A stretch of 49,206 nucleotides of DNA from Motiliproteus sp. (GCA_026196225.1 JAPHRD010000011.1:1-49206); one strand, 5' to 3'. Positions 34,648 through 45,082 are shown, counted from the stretch's first letter. Translations and numbers: made by a program. The notes: a model not told the origin generated them from the sequence alone.

Positions 34648-35394
34648 TCAGCGCTGGCTGCACGTTGGGCATTCCGGGTCCCGTTTAAGTTTGAGACTGC
34701 GCCATTCCAGATACTTTGCATCCAACAATAATAAGCGCCCAACCAGTGGTTTGCCAAAACCAATCAATACTTTCAGGGTCTCCATCGCCTGAGTTGTACC
34801 GATCATCCCCACCAAAGGCGCGATCACGCCACTCTCTGAGCAGGTCAACTGGGCATCATCACCTTCGGTATAGAGGCAACGGTAGCAGGGGCTATCTGGA
34901 TCTCGGCTGTCATAGACCGCCACCTGACCATCAAGACGGATGGCCGCGCCCGATATCAGCGGCGTCTTCTGATTGACACAGGCTTCATTGATAGCAAAGC
35001 GAACCGGAAAGTTATCGGTGCAATCGACCACAGCATCGGCGAGTTTAACCTGCTCTTCCAGTTCGCTATCGTCCATCACCCCGCTCAAACAGGTAACTTG
35101 CACTTCGGGATTATTCGCCAGCAGGCTATCGCGGGCTGACTCGACCTTCAGTTTGCCGATATCTTCGCTGTTATGAACGATCTGGCGTTGCAGATTAGTC
35201 AGTTCAACCCTATCAAAATCGGCCAGCACCAGATGACCTACCCCGGCCGCTGCCAGGTAAATAGCTACCGGTGAACCCAGTCCGCCCAATCCCATAACCA
35301 GTACGCGAGCGCCCAACAACTTCTCCTGACCATCGATATCCACATCAGGCAACATGATTTGACGGCTATAACGTAACAGCTGCTGATCGTTCAT
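34648..35394 (-). CDS. moeB: E1-like adenylyltransferase (MoeB/ThiF/HesA family)
   Basis: Cytoplasmic enzyme of 248 residues that activates the C-terminus of a MoaD- or ThiS-type sulfur carrier by adenylation, for molybdopterin or thiamine synthesis. The nucleotide-binding loop is VLVMGLGGLGSP, followed by DFDRVELTNLQRQ. The zinc-binding CxxC pairs are CYRC and CPTC near the end. Location after prmC in the hemA-prfA-prmC order matches moeB of Pseudomonas and E. coli relatives. AGGA lies seven bases before the ATG. ThiF is the alternative reading. Confidence 0.87.
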   Translation of the reverse strand: MNDQQLLRYSRQIMLPDVDIDGQEKLLGARVLVMGLGGLGSPVAIYLAAAGVGHLVLADFDRVELTNLQRQIVHNSEDIGKLKVESARDSLLANNPEVQVTCLSGVMDDSELEEQVKLADAVVDCTDNFPVRFAINEACVNQKTPLISGAAIRLDGQVAVYDSRDPDSPCYRCLYTEGDDAQLTCSESGVIAPLVGMIGTTQAMETLKVLIGFGKPLVGRLLLLDAKYLEWRSLKLKRDPECPTCSQR

Positions 35395-35403
35395 ATGTTT
35401 ATC

Positions 35404-36270
35404 CTACTCCGCATTCGCCGCTGGCAACCATTGGCCAACGCTGACCCGGTCGTTGTCACCGAGATCGACAAAAGTTTTTATATTGCTGTAGCCACGCTGC
35501 GACAGGCATGCCTGCACCGACTCACGCTGATCATAACCATGTTCAAACACCAGCCAGCCTCCGGGCTTGAGACAAGCTAGGGCCTGTTCACTGATCGCTT
35601 CAATATCCGCCATGCCGCTGTTATCAGCCACCAATGCTGAACGGGGTTCAAAACGAACATCCCCTTCTCCAAGATGCTTGTCCTGGGGATCGATATAGGG
35701 CGGGTTGCTGACTATCATATCCATAGATGTGAGCCCCTGTTCAATCAAGGGCTGGCACCAGCTGCCTTGAAAAACCTCCACCCTTGTCAGGCCCAGCTGG
35801 TCACGATTGCGACGGGCTAAGTCTACCGCTTCAGCCACTCGGTCTGTTGCATAGAGCTGCCATTTCGGTCGCTCACTGGACAACGCCAAAGCAATGGCAC
35901 CGGTTCCAGTGCCGAGATCGGCTACTTTATGTGGGCCATCAGCCAGCAACTCCAAGGCCACTTCTACCAACCGTTCGGTATCCGGGCGGGGAATGAGGGT
36001 GGTGGGATTAACGGCCAGAGTCAAGGTCCAGAAATCACGTTGTCCAAGGATATGGGCAATGGGTTCGCCATTCTGTCGACGTTGCAGCCAATCTTGAAAT
36101 TGCTGCCGCTGGGATTCTGAGAGTTCCCTCTCTGGCCAGGTATAGAGATAACTGCGTGGCTTGTCCAACACCCCTTGCAAGAGCAGTTGCAGGTCCAGTT
36201 CGGGAGTATCGGAGATCTGCTCAAGCGGCTTGGACAACAGCAGCGCCTGAGCAATAGTCAGGGCCGTCAT
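35404..36270 (-). CDS. prmC: Release factor glutamine methyltransferase
   Basis: Cytoplasmic SAM-dependent methyltransferase of 288 residues that methylates the GGQ glutamine of release factors. The SAM loop is DLGTGTG (118-124) and the catalytic motif is NPPY (189-192). The N-terminal helical domain that binds release factors covers about residues 1-80. Its start overlaps the prfA stop by one base, so substrate and modifier are translationally coupled. moeB follows after nine bases. Confidence 0.95.
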   Translation of the reverse strand: MTALTIAQALLLSKPLEQISDTPELDLQLLLQGVLDKPRSYLYTWPERELSESQRQQFQDWLQRRQNGEPIAHILGQRDFWTLTLAVNPTTLIPRPDTERLVEVALELLADGPHKVADLGTGTGAIALALSSERPKWQLYATDRVAEAVDLARRNRDQLGLTRVEVFQGSWCQPLIEQGLTSMDMIVSNPPYIDPQDKHLGEGDVRFEPRSALVADNSGMADIEAISEQALACLKPGGWLVFEHGYDQRESVQACLSQRGYSNIKTFVDLGDNDRVSVGQWLPAANAE

Positions 36271-37352
36271 CAGTCGCCCATAGCGGCCAGCTGCTCGGCC
36301 TGGTGTTCCTGAATAAGAGGATCGATTACCACTTCAGCATCCCCTTCCATCACCTCGGCGAGCTTATACAATGTCAGATTGATACGGTGATCGGTCACTC
36401 GGCCCTGAGGATAGTTGTAGGTGCGGATCCGTTCAGAACGGTCACCGCTACCCACCAGACTTTTACGGGCATCGGCACGTTCAGCCGCTTCCTTCTCCTG
36501 AACCCCGGCAAGAATACGTGACGCCAGCAACGACATGGCCTTGGCGCGGTTCTTATGCTGGGAACGCTCTTCTTGGCATTCCACCACGATACCCGTGGGG
36601 ATATGGGTAAGTCGGATCGCTGAATCGGTCTTGTTGACGTGTTGACCACCAGCACCGGAGGCGCGGAAGGTATCGACTCGCAGATCAGCTTTATTGATAT
36701 CGATATCATCGGTGGAATCCAGCTCTGGCATCACTGCCACGGTGCAGGCAGAGGTGTGGATTCGACCTTGGGATTCGGTTTCGGGCACCCGCTGGACTCG
36801 ATGAGCACCAGATTCAAATTTTAACTTGGAATAAACATCCTGCCCTACCACACGGCTGATAATCTCTTTGTAACCACCGTGATCGCCGGCATTTTCGCTG
36901 ATTACCTCAATGCGCCAACCCACTTTTTCAGCGTACTTGGAGTACATTCGAAACAGGTCACCGGCAAAAATAGCCGCCTCGTCTCCACCGGTGCCGGCGC
37001 GGATTTCCAAAAAGGTGTTGTGAGTATCGTTGGGATCTTTAGGTAGCAACAGCTTCTGCAGATCCAGCTCTAAATCATCGCGACTGGCCTGAGCTTCCTT
37101 CAGCTCCTCTTCAGCCATCTCACGCATCTCATCATCGCTCTCGCCCAGCATCTCCTTTGCTGCGTCAATATCCTCCAACACCTGCAGATACTGACTGTAG
37201 TGCTGAACCACCGGTTCCAGCTCGGCATACTCTTTGGAATAGTTTCTGAATCGATCCTGGTCGCTGATCACTTCAGCATCACTAAGTAATACCGCAAGCT
37301 CTTCGTAACGATCCTTGAGGTTATCGAGTTTGATAAGAATAGAAGATTTCAT
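36270..37352 (-). CDS. prfA: Peptide chain release factor 1
   Basis: Translation termination factor of 360 residues that reads UAA and UAG. The catalytic GGQ is at 235-237 ([16 protein letters not shown]), and PET at about 190-192 lies at the stop-codon recognition loop. N-terminal coiled coil, residues 1-110, is normal. It lies between hemA and prmC, the usual gammaproteobacterial order, with a weak ribosome site (AGGCCCGA). Because RF1 reads UAG, it would act at the in-frame TAG of the porin gene described at 10.7 kb. Confidence 0.96.
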   Translation of the reverse strand: MKSSILIKLDNLKDRYEELAVLLSDAEVISDQDRFRNYSKEYAELEPVVQHYSQYLQVLEDIDAAKEMLGESDDEMREMAEEELKEAQASRDDLELDLQKLLLPKDPNDTHNTFLEIRAGTGGDEAAIFAGDLFRMYSKYAEKVGWRIEVISENAGDHGGYKEIISRVVGQDVYSKLKFESGAHRVQRVPETESQGRIHTSACTVAVMPELDSTDDIDINKADLRVDTFRASGAGGQHVNKTDSAIRLTHIPTGIVVECQEERSQHKNRAKAMSLLASRILAGVQEKEAAERADARKSLVGSGDRSERIRTYNYPQGRVTDHRINLTLYKLAEVMEGDAEVVIDPLIQEHQAEQLAAMGD

Positions 37353-37481
37353 TCGGGCCTGTTTAAACTTTTAAGATTGGTGCGACAGTGGTTATTTTAT
37401 CGCAACTCAAGATGAAATAGCGCGGTGAAGAGGTCAACTATAACGGACATTGAGGCAGAATGGCGGGAAAAATTTCTACCC

Positions 37482-38753
37482 CTAACTGTTGCTGCCTTCG
37501 TCAGGGTCTAACTCAAACAGTTCCTGGGTCAACTCCAGCATATCGCTGCGGCCCATGGATGAAGCTTTCTTCATCTGAACACTGGGCGAATGGATCAGTT
37601 TATTGGTTAAACCACGGGCCAGCTGCTGGAGAACATCTTCGGCAGACTTGCCCTTGCTCAAAAGCTTCAGCGCTTTGTCCAATTCCTGGTCTCGTAAACC
37701 TTCGGCGTGCTGGCGCAACGATCGCAAGGTGGATACCGCATCCAGTGAGCGAATCTGCTTCATAAATTCGCTGCTGCCGTGGGTGATCAGACTTTCCGCT
37801 TCTTGAGCAGCCGTTTCACGTGATTTGACGTTTTCTTCAATCACCTCTTTAAGGTCATCAACGGTATAGAGGTAAACGTCTGATAATTCTTCAACCTCTG
37901 CCTCGATATCGCGAGGCACCGCAATATCGACCATAAACATCGGGCGATGTTTGCGCTGCTTCAGTGCCCGTTCGACGGCACCTTTACCCAATATCGGTAA
38001 CTGGCTGGCGGTGGAAGAGATGACGATATCGGCATCGGCCAAAACATCGGGGATATCCGACAACAACACCGCTTCAGCGCCAAACTGACTGGCCAGTGCC
38101 TGGGCACGCTCCAGAGTCCGGTTTGCAACCACGATCTTCTTGATACCATTTTGTACCAGGTGTCGAGCCACCAGATCGATGGTCTCTCCGGCGCCGATCA
38201 ACAGGGCGCTGTTGTGGCTGAGATCTGCAAAGATATGCTGCGCTAAACTCACCGCAGCGTAAGCCACGGACACAGGATTTTCACCGATAGCAGTCTGTGT
38301 TCGTACCTGTTTAGCGATAGAGAACGTTTGCTGGAACAACCGACCCAATTCGGAACGAATAGAGTTGGCTGACTGCGCAACTGCGTAGGATGATTTCAGC
38401 TGCCCGAGGATTTGAGGTTCGCCGAGCACCAGAGAATCCAATCCGCATGCCACCCGCATCATATGAGTGACTGCGTCATCATCCAGATGCTGATAGCTGC
38501 AATTCTGGAGATCACTCAGTTCAACTCCGTGATAGGTGCTCATCCATTCAAGCAGTTTTTCAACGCCATTAGTCTGCCCCGAACAGTAAAGCTCGGTTCT
38601 GTTGCAGGTCGATAAAATGGCGATTTCGTCCACTTCAGGAAACTGACACGCCTGTACCAGCGCGTCTTCCATCTGTTCAGGAGCGAAAGCTACTTTCTCA
38701 CGGACGGCAACCGAAGCGGTTTTATGGTTGATACCTAATGCCAACAGCGCCAT
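37482..38753 (-). CDS. hemA: Glutamyl-tRNA reductase
   Basis: Cytoplasmic enzyme of 423 residues that reduces glutamyl-tRNA to glutamate-1-semialdehyde, the first step of tetrapyrrole synthesis. The catalytic cysteine is C50 in STCNRTEL. The NADPH-binding domain (about 180-300) and the C-terminal dimerisation helix ([18 protein letters not shown]) are present. It leads the hemA-prfA-prmC-moeB order and diverges from the TPR lipoprotein gene with a 306-bp gap. Product feeds haem and sirohaem, both used by other proteins in this window. Confidence 0.96.
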   Translation of the reverse strand: MALLALGINHKTASVAVREKVAFAPEQMEDALVQACQFPEVDEIAILSTCNRTELYCSGQTNGVEKLLEWMSTYHGVELSDLQNCSYQHLDDDAVTHMMRVACGLDSLVLGEPQILGQLKSSYAVAQSANSIRSELGRLFQQTFSIAKQVRTQTAIGENPVSVAYAAVSLAQHIFADLSHNSALLIGAGETIDLVARHLVQNGIKKIVVANRTLERAQALASQFGAEAVLLSDIPDVLADADIVISSTASQLPILGKGAVERALKQRKHRPMFMVDIAVPRDIEAEVEELSDVYLYTVDDLKEVIEENVKSRETAAQEAESLITHGSSEFMKQIRSLDAVSTLRSLRQHAEGLRDQELDKALKLLSKGKSAEDVLQQLARGLTNKLIHSPSVQMKKASSMGRSDMLELTQELFELDPDEGSNS

Positions 38754-39059
38754 AGGCTTCTAAACATCTCCAAAGCGGGTCAGCGCGTAATAATACATTT
38801 AATTGAGCTATTTTGAAAAAGGGGTGTCTATTTTCATTGCCAATATACCAAGATGCCTTGATGCAGGACATTTTTGATCGGCGATTAATGAGTGAAAAGA
38901 CTGCCTCAGGTATCTAAAAACAGCTTCGATGTAACACCTAAATGGTTATCAAACATCGCTTATTAGTAAACCTTTTCAATCGCCGGTCGCTGACATTACC
39001 ACAGATCATGCTTATAGTAGCGAAGAACACCTTCTCTGCTTCTGCCAACAGGAACGAAT
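38754..39059. promoter_or_regulatory. Divergent promoter region of hemA and the TPR lipoprotein gene
   Basis: This 306-bp gap holds no recognisable gene. On the minus strand TTCAAA-N16-TATTAT (38812-38817 and 38790-38795) is a plausible sigma-70 promoter for hemA about 40 bp before its ATG, followed by a GC-rich segment. No comparable promoter was firmly identified for the plus-strand gene. Confidence 0.4.
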
Positions 39060-40805
39060 GTGCTGCCATTACATAATCAAACCCGACGTCTACTCAGCCT
39101 GCTCACCATCGCTTCACTGGCTCTAAGCGGATGCGCCAATCGTCAATCAACACCAACCACGGCTCCAGCAACCCAAACACCGGTCGATCAGGCCAGCTCT
39201 GAGATGGAGCAACTGCCTAAATCCGACTTCCAGCCAGCAACACTCTATGCCTTGCTAGTGGGGGAGATGGCGGCAAATCGTGGTCTACCTCGAGTCACCC
39301 TGCACAACTACCTCCAGGAAGCCGAACGAACCCAGGATATCGGTATTATTAAGCGTTCCGTCCAGCTGGCCAGTCAGCTAAGAGACGCCAAATCCATGCT
39401 CAAAGCCACCATGCTCTGGGCCGAAGCTGAACCCAATAACCCCACCCCTTATCGCATCGCCACCAAAGAGCTAATCAACCGAGGCATGGTCGACAAGGCC
39501 CTGCCGATGCTCGACAAAACTCTTAAGCTCGGCAGCCTTGATGTGGTCGACGCCTTAACCAGCAGAGTCCAGAAGATGAAGCCCGAGGAGCGTCAAAGCT
39601 ATCTCATCTGGGTGGACCAGCAGCTGGTATTAGACAGCAACAACGCAGTACTGCCGTACATTAAAGGCGCGCTATTGAGTTCACAAAGCGAACTGGATCA
39701 AGCACTTTTGCTGACCCAGCAAGCACTTGAAATCGACCCCGACTTTGAACGGGCGATACTGCTGGAAGCCGATCTACAGAGCCGAACCGGCCATCTTGAC
39801 ACCGCTCTTAGCCACCTAAGGGAAGAGCTGGCGGACAACAACAGCAAACAGATGCGCACCCTGTACACCCGACTGCTACTGGAGAAAAAACAGTTTCCCC
39901 TGGCCGAGAAACAGGTTGCCCAGTTAGTCAAAGACCATCCTCAAGACAACAGTCTGCATTTTTATCTGGGAGTATTGCTGCTTGAGCACAACCAGCTTGA
40001 GAGCAGCGCCAGTCTTTTCGCCAGCCTCGCCGAACGGACCGGTTCCAATAGCGCCATCAGCTATTACCAAGGCCGCATCGCTCAGCTCAACAAACAGACT
40101 GAACAAGCCTTGGAATTTTATCAGCAGGTTCAGGAAGCCCCCTATCTACTGGCATCCTATACCGAAATTGGCAAGTTACTGGATTCCCAAGACCAACCAA
40201 CCCTGAGCAATATTTTTGCCCGTGCCAGGCAGGCACACCCGGACTCCAATGCACTGTTTTTCGCTCTCGAAGCCGCGTGGCTGGTAGATCATGACTTTGA
40301 TCAGATCGCCATGGACCTTCTCAACGACGGCGTTGAGCAGCACCCCAAAAACACTCGCCTGCGCTACAGCCGTGCCATGCTGGGTGAGAAGATGGGGGAT
40401 ATGACCCTGCTGGAGAGTGACTTGCGTTATTTACTGGAACTGGAACCCAATAACGCTACCGCTTTAAACGCCCTAGGCTATAGCCTCACCGATAATACCG
40501 ACCGCCACCAGGAAGCGATTGAACTAATCGACAAAGCGCTGCGACTTAAGCCTGATGACCCCGCTATTCTCGATAGCATGGGCTGGGCTTATTACCACCT
40601 AGGTGACCTGCCTCTTTCCCTGCAATATCTACAAAAAGCCTTCCATAGCTTTCCTGACCCCGAAATTGCCGCCCACCTGGGAACCGTACACTGGGCCTTG
40701 GGCAACAAAAACGAAGCGATGAAAATCTGGCAAGAAGCGCTGGAGCAACATCCCGAAAATCAGTACATCATTGATGCCATGGAAGCGGCGGGCAAAGGAA
40801 TCTGA
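39060..40805 (+). CDS. TPR-repeat lipoprotein upstream of lolB
   Basis: Predicted lipoprotein of 581 residues; type II signal peptide with lipobox LSGC (C24). The mature part is made of tetratricopeptide repeats, clearest at DQALLLTQQALEIDPDFERA, LLELEPNNATALNALGYSL and EAIELIDKALRLKPDDPAILDS. A protein of this kind sits between hemA and lolB in Pseudomonas and relatives, and may help outer-membrane assembly; function is not established. The start is GTG with AGGA nearby; the overlapping ATG at 39058 is in another frame. lolB follows one base after its stop codon. Confidence 0.88.
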   Translation: MLPLHNQTRRLLSLLTIASLALSGCANRQSTPTTAPATQTPVDQASSEMEQLPKSDFQPATLYALLVGEMAANRGLPRVTLHNYLQEAERTQDIGIIKRSVQLASQLRDAKSMLKATMLWAEAEPNNPTPYRIATKELINRGMVDKALPMLDKTLKLGSLDVVDALTSRVQKMKPEERQSYLIWVDQQLVLDSNNAVLPYIKGALLSSQSELDQALLLTQQALEIDPDFERAILLEADLQSRTGHLDTALSHLREELADNNSKQMRTLYTRLLLEKKQFPLAEKQVAQLVKDHPQDNSLHFYLGVLLLEHNQLESSASLFASLAERTGSNSAISYYQGRIAQLNKQTEQALEFYQQVQEAPYLLASYTEIGKLLDSQDQPTLSNIFARARQAHPDSNALFFALEAAWLVDHDFDQIAMDLLNDGVEQHPKNTRLRYSRAMLGEKMGDMTLLESDLRYLLELEPNNATALNALGYSLTDNTDRHQEAIELIDKALRLKPDDPAILDSMGWAYYHLGDLPLSLQYLQKAFHSFPDPEIAAHLGTVHWALGNKNEAMKIWQEALEQHPENQYIIDAMEAAGKGI

Positions 40806-40806
40806 C

Positions 40807-41418
40807 ATGCAACCAAGAGCTTTTGCTCTCGTCCTGCTACTGTCCTTAGCCGGCTGCAGCAGTCTGTCGCCCCAACAGCAGAGCACACCCAACGAAGCGG
40901 ACTGGTCCCAACGACAGCAGTGGTTGAGCCAACAGCAACAGTGGTCGATCAAAGGCAAAATAGGCATTCGTCAGGACCAAGAGATCACCTCCGCCACCAT
41001 GAACTGGCGCCAACAGCAGGACAGCTACCATATCTTTATGGCCGGTCCTATGGGCCAGGGTGCAGTAGATATTCAGGGAAATCGTGGCCGGGTCATCATG
41101 CAGGTCAGTGGCGAAGGGCGCTATGTAGCAGCCTCACCAGAGCAACTGCTAAAACAGCGTCTGGGCTGGGCGTTGCCCATCAGCAATCTGTTTTACTGGG
41201 TTCGCGGTATGCCCGCCCCAGAAGGTGAGCATCAAAAAAGTTTTGATCCTTTGAATCGACTGACCACTCTGGAACAGGATGATTGGAAGATCCAATATAA
41301 AGGCTACCAATCGGTTGATGGCGGCGAGCTGCCCAGCAAAGTTATTTTGCGCCAGGGAAATCACCTGAAGGTCACTTTGGTGATTAAAGAATGGCTGCTA
41401 GCTGACAGCAAGGATTAA
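40807..41418 (+). CDS. lolB: Outer-membrane lipoprotein receptor LolB
   Basis: Outer-membrane lipoprotein of 203 residues that receives lipoproteins from LolA and inserts them in the outer membrane. Lipobox is LAGC (C17). The LolB barrel is recognisable from WSIKGKIGIRQDQEITSATM through PISNLFYWVRGMPAPEG to the C-terminal LPSKVILRQGNHLKVTLVI. AGGA lies seven bases before the ATG. In relatives ispE follows directly; here the next gene is tRNA-Gln. Confidence 0.93.
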   Translation: MQPRAFALVLLLSLAGCSSLSPQQQSTPNEADWSQRQQWLSQQQQWSIKGKIGIRQDQEITSATMNWRQQQDSYHIFMAGPMGQGAVDIQGNRGRVIMQVSGEGRYVAASPEQLLKQRLGWALPISNLFYWVRGMPAPEGEHQKSFDPLNRLTTLEQDDWKIQYKGYQSVDGGELPSKVILRQGNHLKVTLVIKEWLLADSKD

Positions 41419-41511
41419 AGACACTCAGCATCCAAAACTGGCTATATATTTCGGCCATAATTCGCCCACAGAAAACTGTCTGAATAACAGTCAACAATTA
41501 CCCCGCTTTAT

Positions 41512-41540
41512 TTGACTTCCAACGCTCGTTCAACGAAAAT
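41512..41540 (+). promoter_or_regulatory. Possible sigma-70 promoter of tRNA-Gln
   Basis: TTGACT (41512-41517) is followed 17 bases later by GAAAAT (41535-41540) and then a GC-rich discriminator, as in stringently controlled tRNA genes. The -10 box is poor, so confidence is low. Confidence 0.35.
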
Positions 41541-41592
41541 ACCGCCTCGCATTTTTTGGGTCGTTTTGCCACAGGAAACGGCCCTTAATTGT

Positions 41593-41667
41593 TGGGGTAT
41601 CGCCAAGCGGTAAGGCAACGGGTTTTGATCCCGTCATGCGCAGGTTCGAATCCTGCTACCCCAGCCA
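41593..41667 (+). tRNA. tRNA-Gln (anticodon TTG), copy 1
   Basis: 75-nt tRNA with encoded CCA. The acceptor stem TGGGGTA/TACCCCA closes perfectly. The anticodon arm ACGGG-TTTTGAT-CCCGT puts TTG at 41625-41627, and the T arm GCAGG-TTCGAAT-CCTGC is intact. It is placed before prs as in Pseudomonas. Copy 2 at 45265 is identical. Confidence 0.97.
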
Positions 41668-41722
41668 CCGTTAACAGGTTGTTTGTAAACGATAACCCCC
41701 TCAGAAACCAAAGGTATCCAGC

Positions 41723-42664
41723 GTGTCCAAGTTAATGGTCTTCACCGGTAACGCGAGTCCGGAACTGGCTGAAAAGGTCGTGAAGAAGCTTTCCATCACT
41801 CTAGGAAATGCAACTGTCGGTCGCTTCAGCGATGGGGAAATCGCCATCGAACTGAATGAAAATGTACGAGGTAAGGATGTATTTATCATCCAATCCACGT
41901 CCGCGCCCACCAATGACCACCTGATGGAACTGATTCTGATGGCGGACGCCCTGCGTCGTGCTTCTGCCACTCGTATCACTGCGGTAGTTCCCTACTTCGG
42001 CTATGCACGCCAGGATCGTCGCCCACGTTCAGCACGGGTACCAATCAGCGCCAAAGTAGCTGCAGGCATGATGGCTGCCGTAGGCATCGACCGGGTATTG
42101 ACCGTCGACCTGCACGCTGACCAGATCCAGGGTTTCTTCGATATTCCTGTTGATAACGTTTACGGATCTCCGGTAATACTGCAAGAGATCCAAAATCAGA
42201 ACTACCACAACCCAATCGTGGTATCGCCAGACGTTGGTGGCGTAGTGCGCGCACGCGCCGTAGCCAAGCAACTGGACACTGAACTAGCGATCATCGATAA
42301 GCGTCGCGAAAAAGCGAACGAGTCCCAGGTTATGCACATCATCGGTGATGTCACTGATCGCACCTGCATCCTGGTTGACGACATGTGTGACACCGCCGGC
42401 ACCCTGTGCAAAGCAGCCAACGCACTGAAAGAACACGGGGCCTCCAAAGTTGTTGCTTACGCAACTCACCCGGTACTGTCCGGCCGCGCTTTGGAAAACC
42501 TGAACTCCTCCAGCCTTGATGAGCTGGTAGTAACAGACACTATTCCACTGAGCGCTGAAATCGCACAGTGTGACGTTGTACGCCAATTGACTCTGTCCGA
42601 TCTGCTGGCCGAATCAATTCGCCGCGTATGCAACGAAGAATCTATCAGTCAGATGTTCCTGTAA
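41723..42664 (+). CDS. prs: Ribose-phosphate pyrophosphokinase (PRPP synthase)
   Basis: Cytoplasmic enzyme of 313 residues making PRPP from ribose 5-phosphate and ATP, for nucleotide, histidine and NAD synthesis. The catalytic histidine flexible loop ([19 protein letters not shown]), the [11 protein letters not shown] segment and the PRPP-binding loop [14 protein letters not shown] are all present. The GTG start is chosen because the resulting [10 protein letters not shown] matches the family N-terminus and AAAGG lies upstream. Confidence 0.96.
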   Translation: MSKLMVFTGNASPELAEKVVKKLSITLGNATVGRFSDGEIAIELNENVRGKDVFIIQSTSAPTNDHLMELILMADALRRASATRITAVVPYFGYARQDRRPRSARVPISAKVAAGMMAAVGIDRVLTVDLHADQIQGFFDIPVDNVYGSPVILQEIQNQNYHNPIVVSPDVGGVVRARAVAKQLDTELAIIDKRREKANESQVMHIIGDVTDRTCILVDDMCDTAGTLCKAANALKEHGASKVVAYATHPVLSGRALENLNSSSLDELVVTDTIPLSAEIAQCDVVRQLTLSDLLAESIRRVCNEESISQMFL

Positions 42665-42703
42665 CAGCTGACTGATTTAACCAACCCGCAAGGGTTTATT
42701 AAC

Positions 42704-42743
42704 GCTGCAAACACCTGGTCGCAAGGGGTCTGCAGCTTTTGTT
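42704..42743 (+). terminator. Terminator/attenuator-like hairpin before rplY
   Basis: GCTGCA (42704-42709) pairs with TGCAGC (42731-42736), with partial extra pairing inside, and is followed by TTTTGTTT. It sits between prs and rplY, and the rplY ribosome site begins a few bases later. A smaller AACCC-GCAA-GGGTT hairpin lies at 42683-42696. It may end the prs transcript or attenuate rplY. Confidence 0.55.
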
Positions 42744-42759
42744 TAAAAGGAAGACAACC

Positions 42760-43344
42760 ATGTCTGAATTCGTAGTTAATGCCGAAAAGCGTGACGATAA
42801 GGGGAAAGGTGCGAGCCGCCGCCTGCGTCGTGAAGCCGGCAACATCCCTGCCATCCTGTTCGGTGGCAACCAAGAGCCTCAACCTCTGACTCTGGTCCAC
42901 AAAGACCTGATGAAGCAGCTGGAATCTGAATCTTTCTTCTCCAGCATTCTGACTATTAATGTCGACGGCTCCGAAGAGAAAGCGATCCTGAAAGACCTTC
43001 AGCGTCACCCTGCCAAGAACGTTGTTCTGCACGCTGACTTCCAACGCGTTGTACCTGGCGAAAAAGTGAAGATGACTATTCCTCTGCACTTCATCAATCA
43101 GGACAAGTGTGCAGCTATCAAGCTGGGCGCCAAAGCATCTCACACAATGAACCAGGTTAAGGTTATCTCAACTCCTGAAGCCCTGCCTGAGTTCCTTGCT
43201 GTGGACATGCAGAACGTTCAAGAAGGTCAAATCGTTCACCTGTCAGACATTATCCTTCCTGAAGGTGTTCAGATCGAAGCTCTGCGTCTGGGTGCCGATC
43301 ATGACCAGGCTGTTGCCAACATCGCCGCTAAGAAAGGCGCTTAA
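42760..43344 (+). CDS. rplY: 50S ribosomal protein L25 (long, CTC-type)
   Basis: Ribosomal protein of 194 residues that binds 5S rRNA. The N-terminal L25 domain (GKGASRRLRREAGNIPAILFGG) is followed by the extra beta domain of the Ctc form (about 95-194), absent from the short E. coli L25. The start is the ATG at 42760, preceded by AAGGAAG; upstream in-frame codons fall in the hairpin region. It lies between prs and pth in conserved order. Confidence 0.95.
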   Translation: MSEFVVNAEKRDDKGKGASRRLRREAGNIPAILFGGNQEPQPLTLVHKDLMKQLESESFFSSILTINVDGSEEKAILKDLQRHPAKNVVLHADFQRVVPGEKVKMTIPLHFINQDKCAAIKLGAKASHTMNQVKVISTPEALPEFLAVDMQNVQEGQIVHLSDIILPEGVQIEALRLGADHDQAVANIAAKKGA

Positions 43345-43378
43345 TTACTAGCACCCTAACTAAGCGAGAGGCCCTGCA

Positions 43379-43966
43379 TTGGAAACGCCGGTTCAAATGA
43401 TTGTCGGCCTGGGAAACCCAGGTAACAAATACGATCAAACCCGCCACAATGCAGGCGCCGAATTCGTGGAGCTGCTAGCCCAGCAGCTCCACACTTCTCT
43501 CCAACCGGAGAAACGCTACCATGGTCTGTACGCCAAAGCGCGGATAGATAACCGTGACATCCACCTACTTATCCCTACCACCTTCATGAATCTCAGCGGC
43601 CAATCGGTGCAGGCGCTTGCCAGCTACTTTAAGATCCCGGCTGAGCAGATTCTGGTAGCCCACGATGAGCTGGATATCGCTCCAGGCACAGCCCGTTTTA
43701 AACAGGGCGGCGGCCACGGCGGCCACAACGGCCTCAGAGATATCATCGCCAAGTTTGGCGGCAACAAAGCTTTCTATCGACTACGCCTGGGTATCGGCCA
43801 TCCCGGCAATGCCAAACAGGTTGCCAGCTTCGTATTAAAGAAAGCTCCCCAGAGCGAACGAGAGGCGACTCAGTCCGCCATTCATGAAGCGCTACTCTGC
43901 CTGCCCGACCTTACGTCCGGCAACCTGCAGAAAGCGATGAACAACCTACACAGCTTTAAAGCGTAA
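43379..43966 (+). CDS. pth: Peptidyl-tRNA hydrolase
   Basis: Cytoplasmic enzyme of 195 residues that frees tRNA from dropped-off peptidyl-tRNA. The catalytic H23 lies in [10 protein letters not shown]; the substrate-binding FMNLSG and HDELDIAPG segments and [11 protein letters not shown] are present. The TTG start is preferred over ATG 43397: GAGAGG lies eight bases before TTG and the resulting N-terminus aligns with Pseudomonas Pth. It is 34 bp after rplY. Confidence 0.95.
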   Translation: METPVQMIVGLGNPGNKYDQTRHNAGAEFVELLAQQLHTSLQPEKRYHGLYAKARIDNRDIHLLIPTTFMNLSGQSVQALASYFKIPAEQILVAHDELDIAPGTARFKQGGGHGGHNGLRDIIAKFGGNKAFYRLRLGIGHPGNAKQVASFVLKKAPQSEREATQSAIHEALLCLPDLTSGNLQKAMNNLHSFKA

Positions 43967-43990
43967 CCACTCCACAACAGGATCAGTCCC

Positions 43991-45082
43991 ATGGGTTTTA
44001 ACTGCGGAATCGTCGGCCTGCCAAATGTCGGCAAATCAACTCTTTTCAACGCTCTTACCAAGGCTGGCATTGGAGCTGAAAACTTCCCTTTCTGCACCAT
44101 TGAACCGAATGCAGGCGTGGTTGCGATGCCCGACCCTCGTTTGGACAAGCTGGCGGCTATCGTTAATCCTGAGCGGGTGTTAGCAACCACTATGGAATTT
44201 GTCGATATCGCGGGCCTGGTTGCCGGTGCCTCCAAAGGCGAAGGACTGGGCAATAAATTCCTTGCCAACATCCGCGAGACTGATGCAATCGCTCACGTGG
44301 TCCGCTGCTTCGAGGATGAAAACGTCATCCATGTTGCCAACAAGATCGACCCGTTGGCAGATATCGAAATCATCAACACTGAACTGGCACTGGCTGATCT
44401 GGAATCTATAGAAAAACAGCTCCAGAAAGTAGCTCGCACCGCCAAGAGTGGCAACAAGGAAGCGATCAAGATGAAGGAGCTGCTAGAAAAACTTCAGCCT
44501 CATCTGGATCAAGGCCTTCCCGTACGCTCTCTAGAGCTGTCTGACGACGAAAAACTGGAGATCCGCCAGTTTAATCTGCTGACCGTCAAGCCCACACTTT
44601 ATATCGCCAACGTTGACGAAGACGGCTTTGACAACAACCCCCATCTTGACCAAGTAAAAAACCTGGCCTCCGAAGAGGGCGCAGAACTGGTAGTCATCTG
44701 CAACAAGCTGGAAGCAGAAATAGCCGAGCTGGAAGATGAAGAACGCAACGAGTTCCTTGCCGAGCTAGGCATGGATGAGCCCGGACTGGATCGAGTGATC
44801 CGAGCGGGTTACCAGCTTCTGGGCCTTCAGACCTACTTTACCGCTGGCGAAAAAGAGGTCCGCGCCTGGACCGTAAGACAGAATGCTACAGCCCCTCAAG
44901 CGGCTGGCGTCATCCACACCGACTTTGAGAAAGGATTTATCCGCGCCGAGGTTGTCAGCTATGACGATTTTGTCTCCAACAACGGCGAACAGGGCGCGAA
45001 AGAAGCCGGCAAATGGCGACTAGAGGGCAAGGATTACCCAGTTAAGGATGGCGATGTTATACACTTCAGATTTAACGTTTAA
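43991..45082 (+). CDS. ychF: Redox-regulated ATPase/GTPase YchF (Ola1 family)
   Basis: Cytoplasmic P-loop NTPase of 363 residues, full length. It has the Obg-type P-loop GLPNVGKST (9-17), the switch segment with [20 protein letters not shown], a coiled-coil insert (about 130-175) and the C-terminal TGS domain ending in the usual [10 protein letters not shown]. The family prefers ATP and is linked to oxidative stress and ribosome binding. Twenty-four bases separate it from pth, which it normally follows. Confidence 0.96.
   Translation: MGFNCGIVGLPNVGKSTLFNALTKAGIGAENFPFCTIEPNAGVVAMPDPRLDKLAAIVNPERVLATTMEFVDIAGLVAGASKGEGLGNKFLANIRETDAIAHVVRCFEDENVIHVANKIDPLADIEIINTELALADLESIEKQLQKVARTAKSGNKEAIKMKELLEKLQPHLDQGLPVRSLELSDDEKLEIRQFNLLTVKPTLYIANVDEDGFDNNPHLDQVKNLASEEGAELVVICNKLEAEIAELEDEERNEFLAELGMDEPGLDRVIRAGYQLLGLQTYFTAGEKEVRAWTVRQNATAPQAAGVIHTDFEKGFIRAEVVSYDDFVSNNGEQGAKEAGKWRLEGKDYPVKDGDVIHFRFNV

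Noticed and set aside
40920-41031. Glutamine-rich CAGCAA/CAACAG run in lolB as a simple repeat
   Set aside because: It encodes a Gln/Ser-rich mature N-terminus common after lipoprotein signal peptides and is not a regular repeat array.
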